NCBI GenBank assembly: GCA_028564705.1
Contig: JAPXFQ010002840.1
Coordinates: 2,318,001 to 2,382,000, forward strand
Source of the DNA: Apricaphanius iberus
Taxonomy: Eukaryota; Chordata; Actinopteri; Cyprinodontiformes; Aphaniidae
Length of the DNA stretch: 64,000 bases
Reading direction: 5' to 3'
Shown here: piece by piece, positions 53,356 to 64,000 of the stretch
Numbering within the stretch: position 1 is the stretch's first letter
How the letters are laid out: each line of letters starts with the position of its first letter
Position numbers and translations under genes: made by a program
Notes under the pieces: model-generated
What the model was told of the DNA's origin: nothing
Seen by the model: only the letters and a program-made list of their open reading frames with translations
The model's database searches: none

Positions 53356-54972
53356 CTAACCGTTCAAAAGTTTGGGGTCACATTGAAATGTCCTTATTTT
53401 TTAAGGAAAAGCACTGTACTTTTCAATGAAGATAACTTTAAACTAGTCTTAACTTTAAAGAAACACACGCTATACATTGCTAATGTGGTAAATGACTATT
53501 CTAGCTGCAAATGTCTGGTTTTTGGTGCAATATCTACATAGGTGTATAGAGGCCCATTTCCAGCAACTATCACTCCAGTGTTCTAATGGTACAATGTGTT
53601 TGCTCATTGGCTCAGAAGGCTAATTGATGATTAGAAAACCCTTGTGCAATCATGTTCACACATCTGAAAACAGTTTAGCTCGGTACAGAAGCTACAAAAC
53701 TGACCTTCCTTTGAGCAGATTGAGTTTCTGGAGCATCACATTTGTGGGGTCAATTAAACGCTCAAAATGGCCAGAAAAAGAGAACTTTCATCTGAAACTC
53801 GACAGTCTATTCTTGTTCTTAGAAATGAAGGCTATTCCATGCGAGAAATTGCTAAGAAATTGAAGATTTCCTACAACGGTGTGTACTACTCCCTTCAGAG
53901 GACAGCACAAACAGGCTCTAACCAGAGTAGAAAAAGAAGTGGGAGGCCGCGTTGCACAACTGAGCAAGAAGATAAGTACATTAGAGTCTCTAGTTTGAGA
54001 AACAGACGCCTCACAGGTCCCCAACTGGCATCTTCATTAAATAGTACCCGCAAAACACCAGTGTCAACATCTACAGTGAAGAGGCGGCTGCGGGATTCTG
54101 GGCTTCAGGGCAGAGTGGCAAAGAAAAAGCCATATCTGAGACTGGCCAATAAAAGAAAAAGATTAAGATGGGCAAAAGAACACAGACATTGGACAGAGGA
54201 AGACTGGAAAAAAGTGCTGTGGACGGATGAATCCAAGTTTGAGGTGTTTGGATCACAAAGAAGAACGTTTGTGAGACGCAGAACAACTGAAAAGATGCTG
54301 GAAGAATGCCTGACGCCATCTGTTAAGCATGGTGGAGGTAATGTGATGGTCTGGGGTTGCTTTGGTGCTGGTAAGGTGGGAGATTTGTACAGGGTAAAAG
54401 GGATTCTGAATAAGGAAGGCTATCACTCCATTTTGCAACGCCATGCCATACCCAGTGGACAGCGCTTGATTGGAGCCAATTTCATCCTACAACAGGACAA
54501 TGACCCAAAACACACCTCGAAATTGTGCAAGAACTATTTAGAGAAGAAGCAGGCAGCTGGTATTCTATCGGTAATGGAGTGGCCAGCGCAGTCACCAGAT
54601 TTGAACCCCGTTGAGCTGTTGTGGGAGCAGCTTGACCGTATGGTACGCAAGAAGTGCCCATCCAACCAATCCAAATTGTGGGAGCTGCTTCTAGAAGCGT
54701 GGGGTGCAATTTCTCCAGATTACCTCAACAAATTAACAGCTAGAATGCCAAAGGTCTGCAATGCTGTAATTGCTGCAAATGGAGGATTCTTTGATGAAAG
54801 CAAAGTTTGAAGTAAAAACAATCTTATTTCAAATAAAAATCATTATTTCTAACCTTGTCAATGTCTTGACTCTATTTTTTATTCATTTCACAACGTATGG
54901 TGGTTAATAAGTGTGACTTTTCATGGAAAACACAAAATTGTTTGGGTGACCCCAAACTTTTGAACGGTAGTG
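53356..54972 (+). mobile_element. Tc1-like DD38E transposon, 1.6 kb, intact transposase
   Basis: The ends share the inverted stretch CCGTTCAAAAGTTTGGGG plus TCAC. The right tip reads CACTACCG (opposite strand) next to TA; the left tip is altered (CTAACCG). The element sits in a TA microsatellite. It encloses one uninterrupted transposase ORF, and AATAAA-type sequence follows the stop. Its close fit to an abundant fish family and its open ORF suggest a recent insertion. Confidence 0.8.
53767..54810 (+). CDS. Tc1/mariner transposase, DD38E, 347 aa
   Basis: A single exon in good start context (CAAAATGGCC). Residues 1-115 are the paired-like double helix-turn-helix DNA-binding region (REIAKKLKISYNGVYYSL; RKRSGRPRCTT as the GRPR-like linker; TVKRRLRDSGL). 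The catalytic residues are D154 (LWTDESKF), D244 (QQDNDPKHT) and E283 (SPDLNPVELLW). There are 38 residues between D244 and E283, so it is DD38E, as in the group named Intruder, rather than the common DD34E. The length equals that of full Tc1 transposases (340-350 aa) and no stops or frameshifts are present. It catalyses cut-and-paste transposition at TA targets. Activity is possible but unproven, since the left terminal tip is mutated. Confidence 0.9.
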   Translation: MARKRELSSETRQSILVLRNEGYSMREIAKKLKISYNGVYYSLQRTAQTGSNQSRKRSGRPRCTTEQEDKYIRVSSLRNRRLTGPQLASSLNSTRKTPVSTSTVKRRLRDSGLQGRVAKKKPYLRLANKRKRLRWAKEHRHWTEEDWKKVLWTDESKFEVFGSQRRTFVRRRTTEKMLEECLTPSVKHGGGNVMVWGCFGAGKVGDLYRVKGILNKEGYHSILQRHAIPSGQRLIGANFILQQDNDPKHTSKLCKNYLEKKQAAGILSVMEWPAQSPDLNPVELLWEQLDRMVRKKCPSNQSKLWELLLEAWGAISPDYLNKLTARMPKVCNAVIAANGGFFDESKV

Positions 54973-55690
54973 TATATATATTAAAGAGAATGGGTCCAAG
55001 CACAGAACCCTGTGGTACACCACAAGTAACCCTTGAGTGTGAAGAAGATTTATCATTAACCTGACCAAACTCGAATCTGTCGGACTGATATGATTTAGAC
55101 CAGCCTAGTGCTGTTCCCTTATTCCCTACATGTTAGAGCCTTTCTAAGGGATTATTATGAATGACTGTGTCAAAAGCAGCACTGAGATCAAACAAGACCA
55201 GAACAGTAACAAGTCCACTATCTGAGGCCATTAGAATATCATTGGTAACTTTTACCAGTGCTGTTTCAGCAGTATGATGAGCTCTAAAACCTGAATGAAA
55301 TTCTTTGAACGGGTTGTTGCGGTTTAGATGCTGACATACTTGATTAGCAACTATTTTCTCAAGAAGTTTGGATAAGAAAGGAAGGTTAGATATACTGTAG
55401 GTCTTTAATTAGCCAAGTCATCTTGATTGATGGATGGTTTCTTAAGTAAAGGTTTAATTACAGCAATCTTAAGTTCCTGTGGCACATATCAATTTATTAA
55501 AGATAGATTCATCATATCTAAAATAAGGCCAGTAACCCAAGGGAACACTCCCTTATATAATTTGTTTGGTATTGGGTCTAACATACAAGTTGCAGGTTTA
55601 GATGAAGCTAATATTTGCCGCATGTCAGTACAATGTCTAAAGTTTGCCAATTAGAGTGTGTCCCTTTACTTTCTGAGAAAAGCCAATTGA

Positions 55691-56585
55691 GTCTAAGATA
55701 ATATTAAATAATCATGTAACATGGTATCATATAAAATTTAGTGCCCCGTCTTCAAGAATGAACTTCTTGTCATCTATAACAAAAACCAACAAATGAGACC
55801 CACAGACTGACTGACTTTAATGGATAAGTAGGGGGTGGCATTAGATTAATCCTCATTTAGTAGTTAGAGGTCTAATGCCTACACCAACACCAGCATCCTG
55901 AACGTTTGATTGAATGTAGGATGGATCAAAACGTTTAAACCCAGATTTGACCAGTTCATCTGAATGTGACGCTTCTCAGTTGGCCGGACAGGAAACAAGC
56001 ATGGTGCGCGCAGGTATTGATACCCAGTGATTGGCTGCTCCCAGTGTTAGAACAATTCTCTGTTCTGTTCACAAATTATATTGATTTATGTACAGAAAAA
56101 AACACACCCATATGATAAACTAGTTCAAATTCATAATTTTCTTGTTTCCAGAATACAAATGCCAAATATCTCAACAACCCCCAGCACCCACCCGCCACCA
56201 TTCAGCTTGTCAGTCGTAGGTTATGATGTGTGTTAATGTAACTTTTCATCTCAAGACAGTTTATCCCTAACTAACAGATCAATCCAGAAATTTGCAAAAA
56301 CACTGTGGTGAGCTATTAAATCCCACCACAGTGGCCTGCAATAGTAGAAAAAAAGGTAATCCCCTCAACACTACACTGGCAAAATAATCTATGAGTACTA
56401 CAATGGTCAAGCCTGCATTTTAACACAGAGGCACAGGTGTCCTGCATATCATCAATCAAATCTCAACCCAACTGCAATCAACAAACCCGGTCCTTGGAAA
56501 GAGGTTGTGAGGATGTCATGACAGGAGTGTGACTGACAGATGAAGCCAGGGATATGTAAGCTATGCTAGCACCCCAGGGGCTCTC
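55691..56585. other. Unassigned DNA
   Basis: Possibly the decayed 5' part of the L2 LINE near the left side. No gene recognised. Confidence 0.35.
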
Positions 56586-56940
56586 ATGGTTTTTTGTCCT
56601 GTCTGTATAGCTTGGCCTTCCATGGCTTTAAATCCAGGGATTAAAAGGCACAGGAAACTACAGGGGCTAATTTTGGACAGGCGTGCGGATGAGCTCGGCT
56701 GCCCTCTTCAGCACCTTCATCACCACAGCATGGTCGATGTGACAAGCCAGGCCATAAAGAGATTTGGGAATGCATATGGCTGGGTCACTGTGAGGGCTGT
56801 CATGTTGGATGGCATGCACACATGCGGCTGGATTAATGACAAGTTAAATATACAGTATGCTGCACAGCAGCTGATATTTGAAATATCTCGTACAGTTCTT
56901 GGTTTTATAATTTGGAATTCCCATCTGCTTTGAGATGAAG
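56586..56940. other. Candidate conserved non-coding element
   Basis: A stretch of balanced composition, with no repeat words, between AT-rich flanks. It has homeodomain-like TTAATGACA and TAATTT motifs (GGATTAATGACAAGTTAAAT at about 56830). A 115-codon open frame runs through it but shows no domain. A regulatory role is a guess. Confidence 0.2.
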
Positions 56941-58795
56941 CTTACTCACTGACTTAATCACTATCATTGGATAACAGAGAAACTATTTCAGATTCCATTT
57001 AAAATAATTATGTTTTTATGTCATATGTTTCTGAGTGTAATATGAGTAAAATCATGCAGTATTTCACACCTATGGAACAAAGCTATGTATTTAGAAATTA
57101 AAACAATATTTGTTTATTGAACTTCAGTCGGATGTTTAAAAAAGCAACATACCATCTAAGGACAACAACAAACAATTGTTTCTAACACAAGGTGAAGTAT
57201 GGAGGGTTTTTTTTTTCAGTGACACCCACCAAAACATTTTTTTCCCCTTACCAGAAGTAGAAAGATTTCATATTTGAAAAGATAGATAAATCTTCAGAGT
57301 CATGGAAGCTAACTTTGAATTTAGCAAAGAAGTCACACTAAATATGTTTGTATTAGTACTTTATCAACAAGTGCTCACATACTGATTAATTTTTTCATAA
57401 GAAAATAAAATGCATTAATTTTACCTGAAAAAAGTTAAAACCTTTTTTTGCTCTCAAAACTTAAGGTAACAAACATTTTAAATCTTTGTGTTACTTCGTT
57501 GTTTAAGCGCAATAATGTAACTGTTTTCGCCAATGAGTAAATAAAATTAAGTTTAGAGATTAATGTATTTTTGAATAAGGAACTATATATGAAAGGAACT
57601 CTAATATTTCATCACATAGCTGTAATAACTTTTTAGTAGTCTAAGTGAGCATAATTCAAACTAAACTGGCTTTTTGGCATAGGACTAGTCTGTCAATACA
57701 TTTAAACTTTTTTAATAAACCTGCTATTCTTAACTCACTAAATATTTTTCAAGTTTGCTCCCTCTAAACTTCCTACATATGTTGCAATTTTAATGTTCAC
57801 AGTTTGTTATATTTGTCATCTTCTCTCTCCAACTAAGAAAATACAATCACTAACTGAGTGGAACTTCAGAACTGATGACTTCTATTGTCATCAGTAAATC
57901 TGAACTGGACCATTCTCTTCCTATACACATATTCCCACAGAGGAAAGAAGTGAAAACTAGATGTCATGGTGAGCAATGGAACAGACGAACAATATTTTCG
58001 CTGCAGAACAGTAAAGTTTAATTTATGTTGCAGAAATGACTGAAAAAAACTTTCGGTTCTTCCACACTCCAGTTGTAGCTAAAACTTGCAAAGTTGTGTG
58101 GAATCTTTTGTCTTTTTCCCCCCAAAAAAATTAAACGTGGGATAACTTTCAAATCAATACCCGGTACTGAGTATATTTCCTGATCTTTCATGTTCTTTGA
58201 TCTACATAGGGTGAATAGGCCGATTTTCCCCAACACTCAAGCTGAAAACATTCTGTCCATTTTATGAATGACATCCGGCTGTGTGGTCAGTGTGAAACCT
58301 TGCTGCCCCACTTGCGGCTGTATTTTTTTGGCCGAGAAACTAAAGACAAGAGGCTGTGGAGCTAAACTTGGTGGTCCTGCTAATCCTCTGCTAACGGCTC
58401 CTGGTCCTCTCACTCTCAAGCGACAGCGTGTTGACAGCAGTCCCCCCCCCTCCCCCCCCCTCCATCTATCCTTCCATCACCCCCCACCCACCTGTCTGAT
58501 GTCACATAGCTTTCCCTTCATTCTCTCCAGTAATTTCCTGTTGCGCCTGTGGATCATGTTGCAAGTTCCATAACTGCAAAAGCAGACAGATAACCGCGCA
58601 CACACACACACATACACACACACACACACATACTTCTGCACAATTTTTTTCCTCTGACTGGATTATTAATCTGGCTCTTTAAGTAGGCTGTGAAAAAAGC
58701 CTTGTCGGAAGCAACAGATTTACTGACTCAAAAAAAGCAAAATGCAAAACCCCTGGAATACTGCTTATCTGAACGATTTGCTGGCATGGAAACAG
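56941..58795. other. Unassigned DNA
   Basis: AT-rich, no gene. It includes a C-rich tract at 58440-58462 and CA repeats at 58600-58632. Confidence 0.35.
58600..58632. repeat. (CA)n microsatellite
   Basis: Two runs of CA units separated by TA. Confidence 0.85.
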
Positions 58796-58985
58796 TCAAA
58801 AGTATTCACACCCCTTGAAATGTTTAAAAAAAAAAGTCATATTATAACAAATTACTTTACCATGTTTTATAGGGATTATAGTTGCTTGTGTCACACACTG
58901 TAGTGCATAATAGTGAAGCGGGCACAAACCCTGAAAGGATGTTTGATAAATGGTTGAAAAACTTTTTTTAAATGACAAAAGTCAG
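58796..58985 (+). mobile_element. Tc1-like element left-end fragment
   Basis: CAAAAGTATTCACACCCCTT followed by GAAATG, then ATAGTGAAGCGGGCACAAA. This is the left-end text of an abundant fish Tc1-like family (AAAAGTATTCACACCCCTTGAA). The rest of the element is missing. Confidence 0.5.
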
Positions 58986-59397
58986 TTTTTGCAGCATCAG
59001 CTAGCACCAAATTGGAATGTAGCTATACACTTTTTGCACACAAACGAACACACAACCCCCCTCCCCTGTATGAACTGAGAAAAAAATAACAGTTTTCAAC
59101 AGTCCTGCTGTGGTGTAAATGTGTATTATGTCCGAATCAGTCCGGAAGAGAATCAAGAAGCACTAACGAGGCGTTTTGTAAGTCCAAGGGGAATATAAAC
59201 ATGGTAAAACTAATGTATTTGGGGCAGATTAAACCTTATGACAAGCGGAAATTGTCCTGCCCCGAGCACTCCCGTTCTACAGATGTCCGCTGATGGAGGA
59301 AGTAAATAAATACTGCTGAATGGCTCAGACTGGCTCCAAAATTCTCTAGGTTCTCTAGGTTGAAAAAAAAAATGGAATTCCCCTTTAATGAATGAAT
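58986..59397. other. Unassigned DNA
   Basis: No gene or repeat recognised. Confidence 0.35.
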
Positions 59398-59500
59398 GAA
59401 TGATTGACTTTATTTGCATTGTAACCAGAGGTAGAGGTACAATGGAATTGTACCTTTCAGCACACCTTCCCAGATAAAAACATATAAACATACGTTTAAG
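59398..59500 (-). mobile_element. LINE 3' tail-like repeat
   Basis: (GAAT)n leads into TGATTGACTTTATTTGCATT and GTAACCAGAGGTAGAGGTAC, then AATGGAATTGTACC. This is the antisense of a LINE 3' end with a short tandem tail. The upstream LINE body, if any, is not recognisable. Confidence 0.4.
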
Positions 59501-60315
59501 GATGGTCAGGAGGCTGTGGGATCACCATATATAGGCACTCCCATTTTGTAGATAAGAGAATTTACAATAGGTTGAGGGGAGGAAGGGAAGAGGGTTGAAG
59601 GAAAAAAAAAGCATTTCATGTCCTGCTCCATGGGGAGCATTACCGAGATGATAGTTAAAAAAAAGCATCTCATTACATTTAAGCACACATTCAGACAGTC
59701 ACACCATACAGTCACACATATAGGAATTTGGGGTATGGGGGCACCCCTCCCCAAAGTGCTCATTAAACCTGGTAGCAGGAGCAGGAGGGAGCATTAAGGA
59801 GTGATTGAGAACGTTGGTACGGGAATGTGTTTGTGTACAGTTGACATGCATGCTTGTGTGTGACAGTAATCAGTAAAGTCCTTCAAATTTCTACCAAATA
59901 AAAAAAATGGAAAAACAATCCTTGGTTTATTAGTGTCATTTGTTTTAGACATCATGACATCATAAAAGCAATGCTAAAACTTAGATTTTGCAGAGGGTCC
60001 AAAGCGCCACTTTATGGCTTTTTAACAACTTTGCACAAAAATAAGATTTAATTTCCTTTAAAGTAAATTACAAAATACACTTTAAAACAAGAAACCAAAT
60101 GATCTACATTGGCATTATGACACATAAAGATATTTTTTATTTATGTTTTTAAAGGTTTTATGAGTTTCTGATGAGTAGAGGTCAGCCTATTAAGAATGCC
60201 CCTATTTACCACAGTTGTTTTTTCAGTAAATCAAACATAAACGTAAATAGATAATTGGCGTAGCGAGAAACTACACCACACTATCACATCTTAACTTCCC
60301 AACTTCGTATTGCAG
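59501..60315. other. Unassigned DNA
   Basis: No gene recognised. Confidence 0.35.
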
Positions 60316-60317
60316 TT

Positions 60318-60500
60318 TCACAAGGCAAGGGTCTTAAACAGGTTTGTTATTTTGTCAGAGTCCAGTTTGTCTGCAAGCTCTTTTTCGAACATGAGCAATA
60401 AAATGCTGTTAAGTCTCTCAGTGAGAATTGTAGCTCTGCTGCTGGTTTTAATCCTGTTAACCACTGAAGAAAAGGTGTTCCACAGAGCAACTTGTAAGAG
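60318..60500 (-). pseudogene. hAT transposase C-terminal (dimerisation) fragment
   Basis: Minus strand: after a frameshifted SCSVE (the 'ERSFS' region), the frame reads NRIKTSSRATILTERLNSIL then LLMFEKELADKLDSDKITN and ends at a stop near 60334. This matches the Dimer_Tnp_hAT tail (RIKT.LRSTM...RL..LALL...KE). The catalytic part is not present next to it. Confidence 0.5.
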
Positions 60501-60639
60501 GCAGTGAAATGAGAATATGTAGCAAACTTTTCATCTTGGGGAAAACGTTATCGGGGGGTATCTTCAACAATTGTCGGACGAGTTAATAACTGTTCAGTAG
60601 TATCTGTTAAGTAATATTAAGTCAAAACAACAACAAACA

Positions 60640-61700
60640 TGCTGCAGCCGGCCGCGGTGGCAACAGAAGAGAAACAGAACCTCCAATTCTATTCCTTGGC
60701 TAGCAGGGGAAAGCATGAGTTTCTGGAGAAACTCCGTTCAGGGAACCCAAATACTGCCGACACCAATTGACTATTGATAAACAAAGACATTTATCCCCAG
60801 AGCCTGACGAAACCACTCTGAGTTTCAGGCTGCTGACCACTGAAAAACGGGAGCTGTGAGCCACGCGTGCCAAGTAGCCGAACCAACCAGAATCCGCATT
60901 TTGCCACCAAGCCGATAAGAGGTGAATGCCAAACTTGAGAGCTCCAAAAAGGTACTATTAAAAAGGTGGACACCGATCGCCACGCAGCCGGCCACATGTC
61001 GGTGTAAGCCGGTGTTTCATAAACAAGGATTGCTATTAATGGTTCAAAAAGAACTCTGTTTAAAAATGGATTGTTTAAGAATAGAAACTAATCTTATTAA
61101 CCATGTTTGAGCTTGTCATATTTTAAAACAAATACTGAAATTAAATTGTTTAATTTGATGACTAATGAGTGAATTACATAATTATCCAAATGTTGATTAC
61201 TCTCATCCAGAGAATTCTTAAACAAACATTTCTTGATCCAAAGAAATTTACATTTGTTTTTATTGGTTTACATATAAATCAGTGGTGCTAAATTTGTTAA
61301 ACTAATAAAAATTAGGGAAGCTAATTCAGCTTTCCTTCCAGCATGAATCAGAATCTATGGTTTCTCACTTTATTACATAATTCATCTTTTTGTGTTCTTT
61401 CATTTTAACTATTTATTTATCTTAATCCGTAGTGTGTTCTTTTTCTATTGTGGTGATTAAAATGTTTTTCTCTTCTGTAAATAAATCTTGTGTTTGGAAA
61501 GTAACGGTTGTCATTTCTTGTTCAACACACACACACATTGCAAGGTTTATGGTCAATAAACGGTAAAGAATTAATTCCTTCAGATTGTGAGACTGAAAGA
61601 CATTTGGCTATTAAAATAGTTCATGATAACAGGTGGTGCCCCAAATAATAATAATTTTCCATGAATTATTAATTTTATTGACTGCCATTAACTCCAACAC
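60640..61700. repeat. Long dispersed repeat, copy 2 (unclassified)
   Basis: Collinear with 19440-20790: GCATGAGTTTCTGGAGAAAC, TTTCATAAACAAGGATTGCT, CATCCAGAGAATTCTTAAAC, TTTGGCTATTAAAATAGTTC, and TTCCATGAATTATTAATTTT. It has small indels relative to copy 1. A GGTGGTGCCCC near 61635 recalls a primer-binding-site-like sequence, but an LTR origin is unproven. Confidence 0.5.
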
Positions 61701-61774
61701 TGACCAGTAAAGTACCGCAGGAAAGCCCGCGGTTAAAACTGTAGCAGGAGGCGCACAACATCTGTGGGCACATT

Positions 61775-62185
61775 GATAAAGCTTATCGTTAGAATGGCTT
61801 AGGTTACCCTGAGCTATTTTTCTAGTTATACTGCTATAGGCTTAGACTGTTGGAGGACAGACTGGCCACTTTTCTTTACTCTGCTTCTTTTCTCTTCTAC
61901 TACTCTTCAATTGTATTTTTTGCTGATATTTTGGCAGTTAACTTTTTTTTTTCTCAGCGTTTTTCTCTCTATAGATGCTGCATGCTTGCACAAGAGGGAT
62001 TGCTGAGAGGATTGCTGTGGTTGGAAGTCTGCATTATTAGGGCACAACTACCCGTCAATGATTTGATGTAATCAGCTGGTATTTCTTAAATAGAAAACTT
62101 TTTAACTGATTGAAATGTTTGTATAATCTTGTGTAATGATTGTTGCGAATCGGTGCTATATAAATAAACTGAAACTGAATTATGT
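61775..62185 (+). mobile_element. L2-like LINE 3' region, plus strand
   Basis: Sense-strand 3'UTR in the same order as the reverse of 51341-51990: GATAAAGCTTATCG, GCTATAGGCTTAGACTGTTG, then GAGGACAGACTGGCCACTTT. Next are GATTGCTGTGGTTGGAAGTC and the tail CGGTGCTATATAAATAAACT. Confidence 0.65.
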
Positions 62186-63485
62186 CCCCCAGTTTAGTTC
62201 AATACCATAACAGCATACAAATCTACACCTTTTAAAAATAATTGTTCAGTTAAAATTTCTTAGCACCAAGGAACTGACATCACTCAAGTCTTCTGCTGCT
62301 CTTACAGTAAAGAGAGATAAATGTTAGCATGCTTTCTAACCTATATTTTATTGTTTTTTATCATCATGCTGACATTGTAAAACTCTGTTAGACTACATAT
62401 ATTTTTTATTTATTATCAGTTAGCTTGCATTACTGTTGATGTTGTTTACGTCAGTTATAATTCCGGTTTCAACCAGTCATGACCTTTAGCTTATTGTAGC
62501 TGCTAAAAGAAGCAAGCTGGTGGATTGTGGTAAATAATCTAAACCTTGTTTATTTCATTAACATTCTTCCCTGCTGTTAAAATCAGTGCTTGTGTCATTG
62601 AAGTCACCCACGCTCTCTGAAAGAATGTCTGGAGTAGGGGTTAAGCCAAAATGAGGAGCCTTGTTCTGGGCCTCAGTACAGTGCTCTTCTGCTCGTATGA
62701 GAATATTCCTGTGTGAACAGTAGAATGATGTTCTCTGTGTCACAGGCCTGAAGCCCACGCAGTTTCCATGGTAAGGCCGTTTTGCTCTGTTGTGATTACA
62801 ATCCTGCTGAAACGGTTCCTCTGGAACAGTCTGACATTTTAGCTAAAACCTTCAATTTGATCCTGAAAACTCTGTGAAAGTTGCACGCATCTGAGCTGTC
62901 TGCTATGAAGTGTTCTCTTCTTTGTTTTAAAAAATGAGAATAAACTTACTGTATATGGCTTTGATATGAGACGTTCGATTTTCTGTTCTGTTCTGTAGTG
63001 TAAGAATAACTTGTTTTGTGGCTCTCAGCTAGCCTGCTTTTCTATTCAGTTCTTTAATGCTGACTTTGTTCTGAAGAGAGTTGGCTTATTTTGCTAAGCA
63101 CAACTGATTTAGTGCTTCTCTCTAAAGCTGTAGTTGATGTCATGTAAACATAATTTTAGGGCTGATAAAGTACTGTTGAAAGATAATTGTCACCATTATT
63201 AATGTTTTTGAGTCTCAGAATGGCTGCAGAGCAAAAGACAATACATATGTATTTGGCTTAATGTAGTTCTGTGGAGGTGTAAATGCAAATGCAGTGTTCA
63301 TGAAAGCTCACAAATTGGATGGCTTTGTATCATGCAACTAGGGATAGCCTCTGTACATGCCATACTGATATTTCCCAGATTTATGCAAGGCAATTAGGGA
63401 AAAAATCTGATTCTCATCACTAACACTATAATAACCTATTACCATTGCAAGTAGTAGTTTAAATTAATTGACTATTAATTGACTA
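62186..63485. other. Unassigned DNA
   Basis: No gene or repeat recognised except a short ATTGACTATTA tandem near 63465-63495. Confidence 0.35.
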
Positions 63486-63509
63486 TTAATTGCAATTAAT
63501 TAATTATAG

Positions 63510-64000
63510 CACAGTTGTTGGTTTTCTGACAATGCATTTAACCCCAGATCACAGTACTGCTGCAACAGGCTTGTACAGTAGGCATTATAGCAAATATGGC
63601 TGCAGCACTTCATCTGCCTCTCTTCTTACCCTGATGCGCCCATCACTCTGGAACAGGGTAAATCTGGACTCATCGGACCACATGATCTTGTTCCATTGCT
63701 CCAGAGTCCAATCTTTATACTCCCTAGCAAATTGAAGCTTTTTTTCCCAGTTTGCCTCACTAATTAGTGGTTTTCTTACAGCTACAGTGTTCAGTCCCAA
63801 TCCTTTGAGTTCCCTTCCCATTGTCCGTGTGAAAATGCTCTCACTTTAACTATTAAACATAGCACTGAGTTCTACTGTTGTTTTTTCTTTTATTCGATTT
63901 GACCAAACATTTAAGTTTGATCATGATCATTCAGGATTTTTCTTTCCAGCCACATTTCTTCCTAGAAGATGATGGTTCCCCACTGTCCTTCCACTTTTTT
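63510..64000 (-). pseudogene. Tc1-like (DD34E-type) transposase remnant running off the window
   Basis: The minus-strand frame at 63585-63821 encodes MGRELKGLGLNTVAVRKPLI and WTLEQWNKIMWSDESRFTLF, ending RVRREADEVLQP. This is the region around the first catalytic Asp of a common fish Tc1 family. Further decayed coding text lies at both sides (QACCSS..VIWG near 63560; HTRTMGREL and upstream sequence to the edge). Frameshifts make it non-functional. It is a different family from the DD38E element at 53356. Confidence 0.65.

Larger units (their letters stand above)
51341..55690 (-). mobile_element. L2-like LINE with RT, minus strand, interrupted by later insertions
   Basis: Minus-strand sense, 5' to 3'. 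RT start (SSKPATCMLDPIPNKL, IAVIKPLLKKPS, DLANYRP) at 55690-55390. Then FRAHHTAETALVKV and FDLSAAFDTVIHNN at 55300-55130, and GVPQGSVLGP at about 55018-54989. The Tc1 element and TA repeat intervene. Then FHSYADDT at 53235-53210, a solo LTR, then LNLSIKPD and FLLLNSDKTKVIIFG to 52590. The C-terminal block (VKNLGVIFDQDITFKSHIKQ, RALRSQ) and the 3'UTR follow, to the tail at 51341. Coding capacity is destroyed. It is the largest L2 copy here and the reference for the fragments at 5737, 39187, 48420 and 61775. Confidence 0.75.

Noticed and set aside
53356..54972. Naming the element Passport
   Set aside because: The ends recall a family of that kind from memory, but I cannot verify it and the catalytic spacing is 38 residues, so only the DD38E class is claimed.
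56586..56933. 115-codon open frame as a gene
   Set aside because: No domain and no flanking exons; treated only as possible conserved non-coding DNA.

Overview
The window looks like nuclear DNA from a teleost fish. It holds one host gene with typical vertebrate introns, is AT-rich, and is packed with fish-type repeats: L2-like LINEs, several Tc1-like families, hAT and PIF/Harbinger elements, and tRNA-derived SINEs. The repeat mix suggests a percomorph, possibly a cyprinodontiform, but I cannot fix the species.

The only confident host gene is dusp6 (MKP-3, the cytoplasmic ERK phosphatase), plus strand. Its three coding exons are at 42959-43361, 43590-44036 and 45882-46195 (387 aa), with a leader carrying short uORFs and a 3'UTR of about 1.3 kb ending near an AATAAA at 47454. 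I see no other host exons, so about 42 kb upstream and 16 kb downstream are gene-poor. These flanks are mostly dead repeats plus unassigned DNA that may include enhancers.

Region by region: 1-11 kb holds decayed LINE, SINE, Tc1 and hAT pieces and a 1.73-kb DNA transposon (6441-8172) with seven copies of an unusual motif. 11-25 kb is hAT and Harbinger-like MITEs, a THAP-like exon remnant, LINE pieces and a long unclassified repeat. 25212-29433 is an apparently intact PIF/Harbinger transposon with TAA target duplications and two convergent spliced genes: a MADF-BESS protein (plus) and a DDE transposase (minus). 29.8-42 kb holds a coding minisatellite, Tc1 remnants, an L2 tail containing a 28S rRNA fragment, and a 541-bp Harbinger-type MITE. 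42.4-47.5 kb is dusp6. 51.3-55.7 kb is a nested stack: an L2 LINE cut at its YADD motif by a solo LTR, and cut again by a TA microsatellite carrying an intact DD38E Tc1-like transposon. 58-64 kb is further Tc1, hAT and LINE debris.

The most unusual feature is the 3' end of the Harbinger transposase gene. The stop codon is followed after 22 nt by what reads as a complete replication-dependent histone mRNA 3' end: a GGCTCTTTTAAGAGCC stem-loop, ACCCA, then an AAAGAGCT element as bound by U7 snRNP. If real, transposase mRNA would be processed like histone mRNA and tied to S phase. The partner MADF gene also carries, just after its stop, an inverted mini-copy of its own exons 1, 2 and 4.
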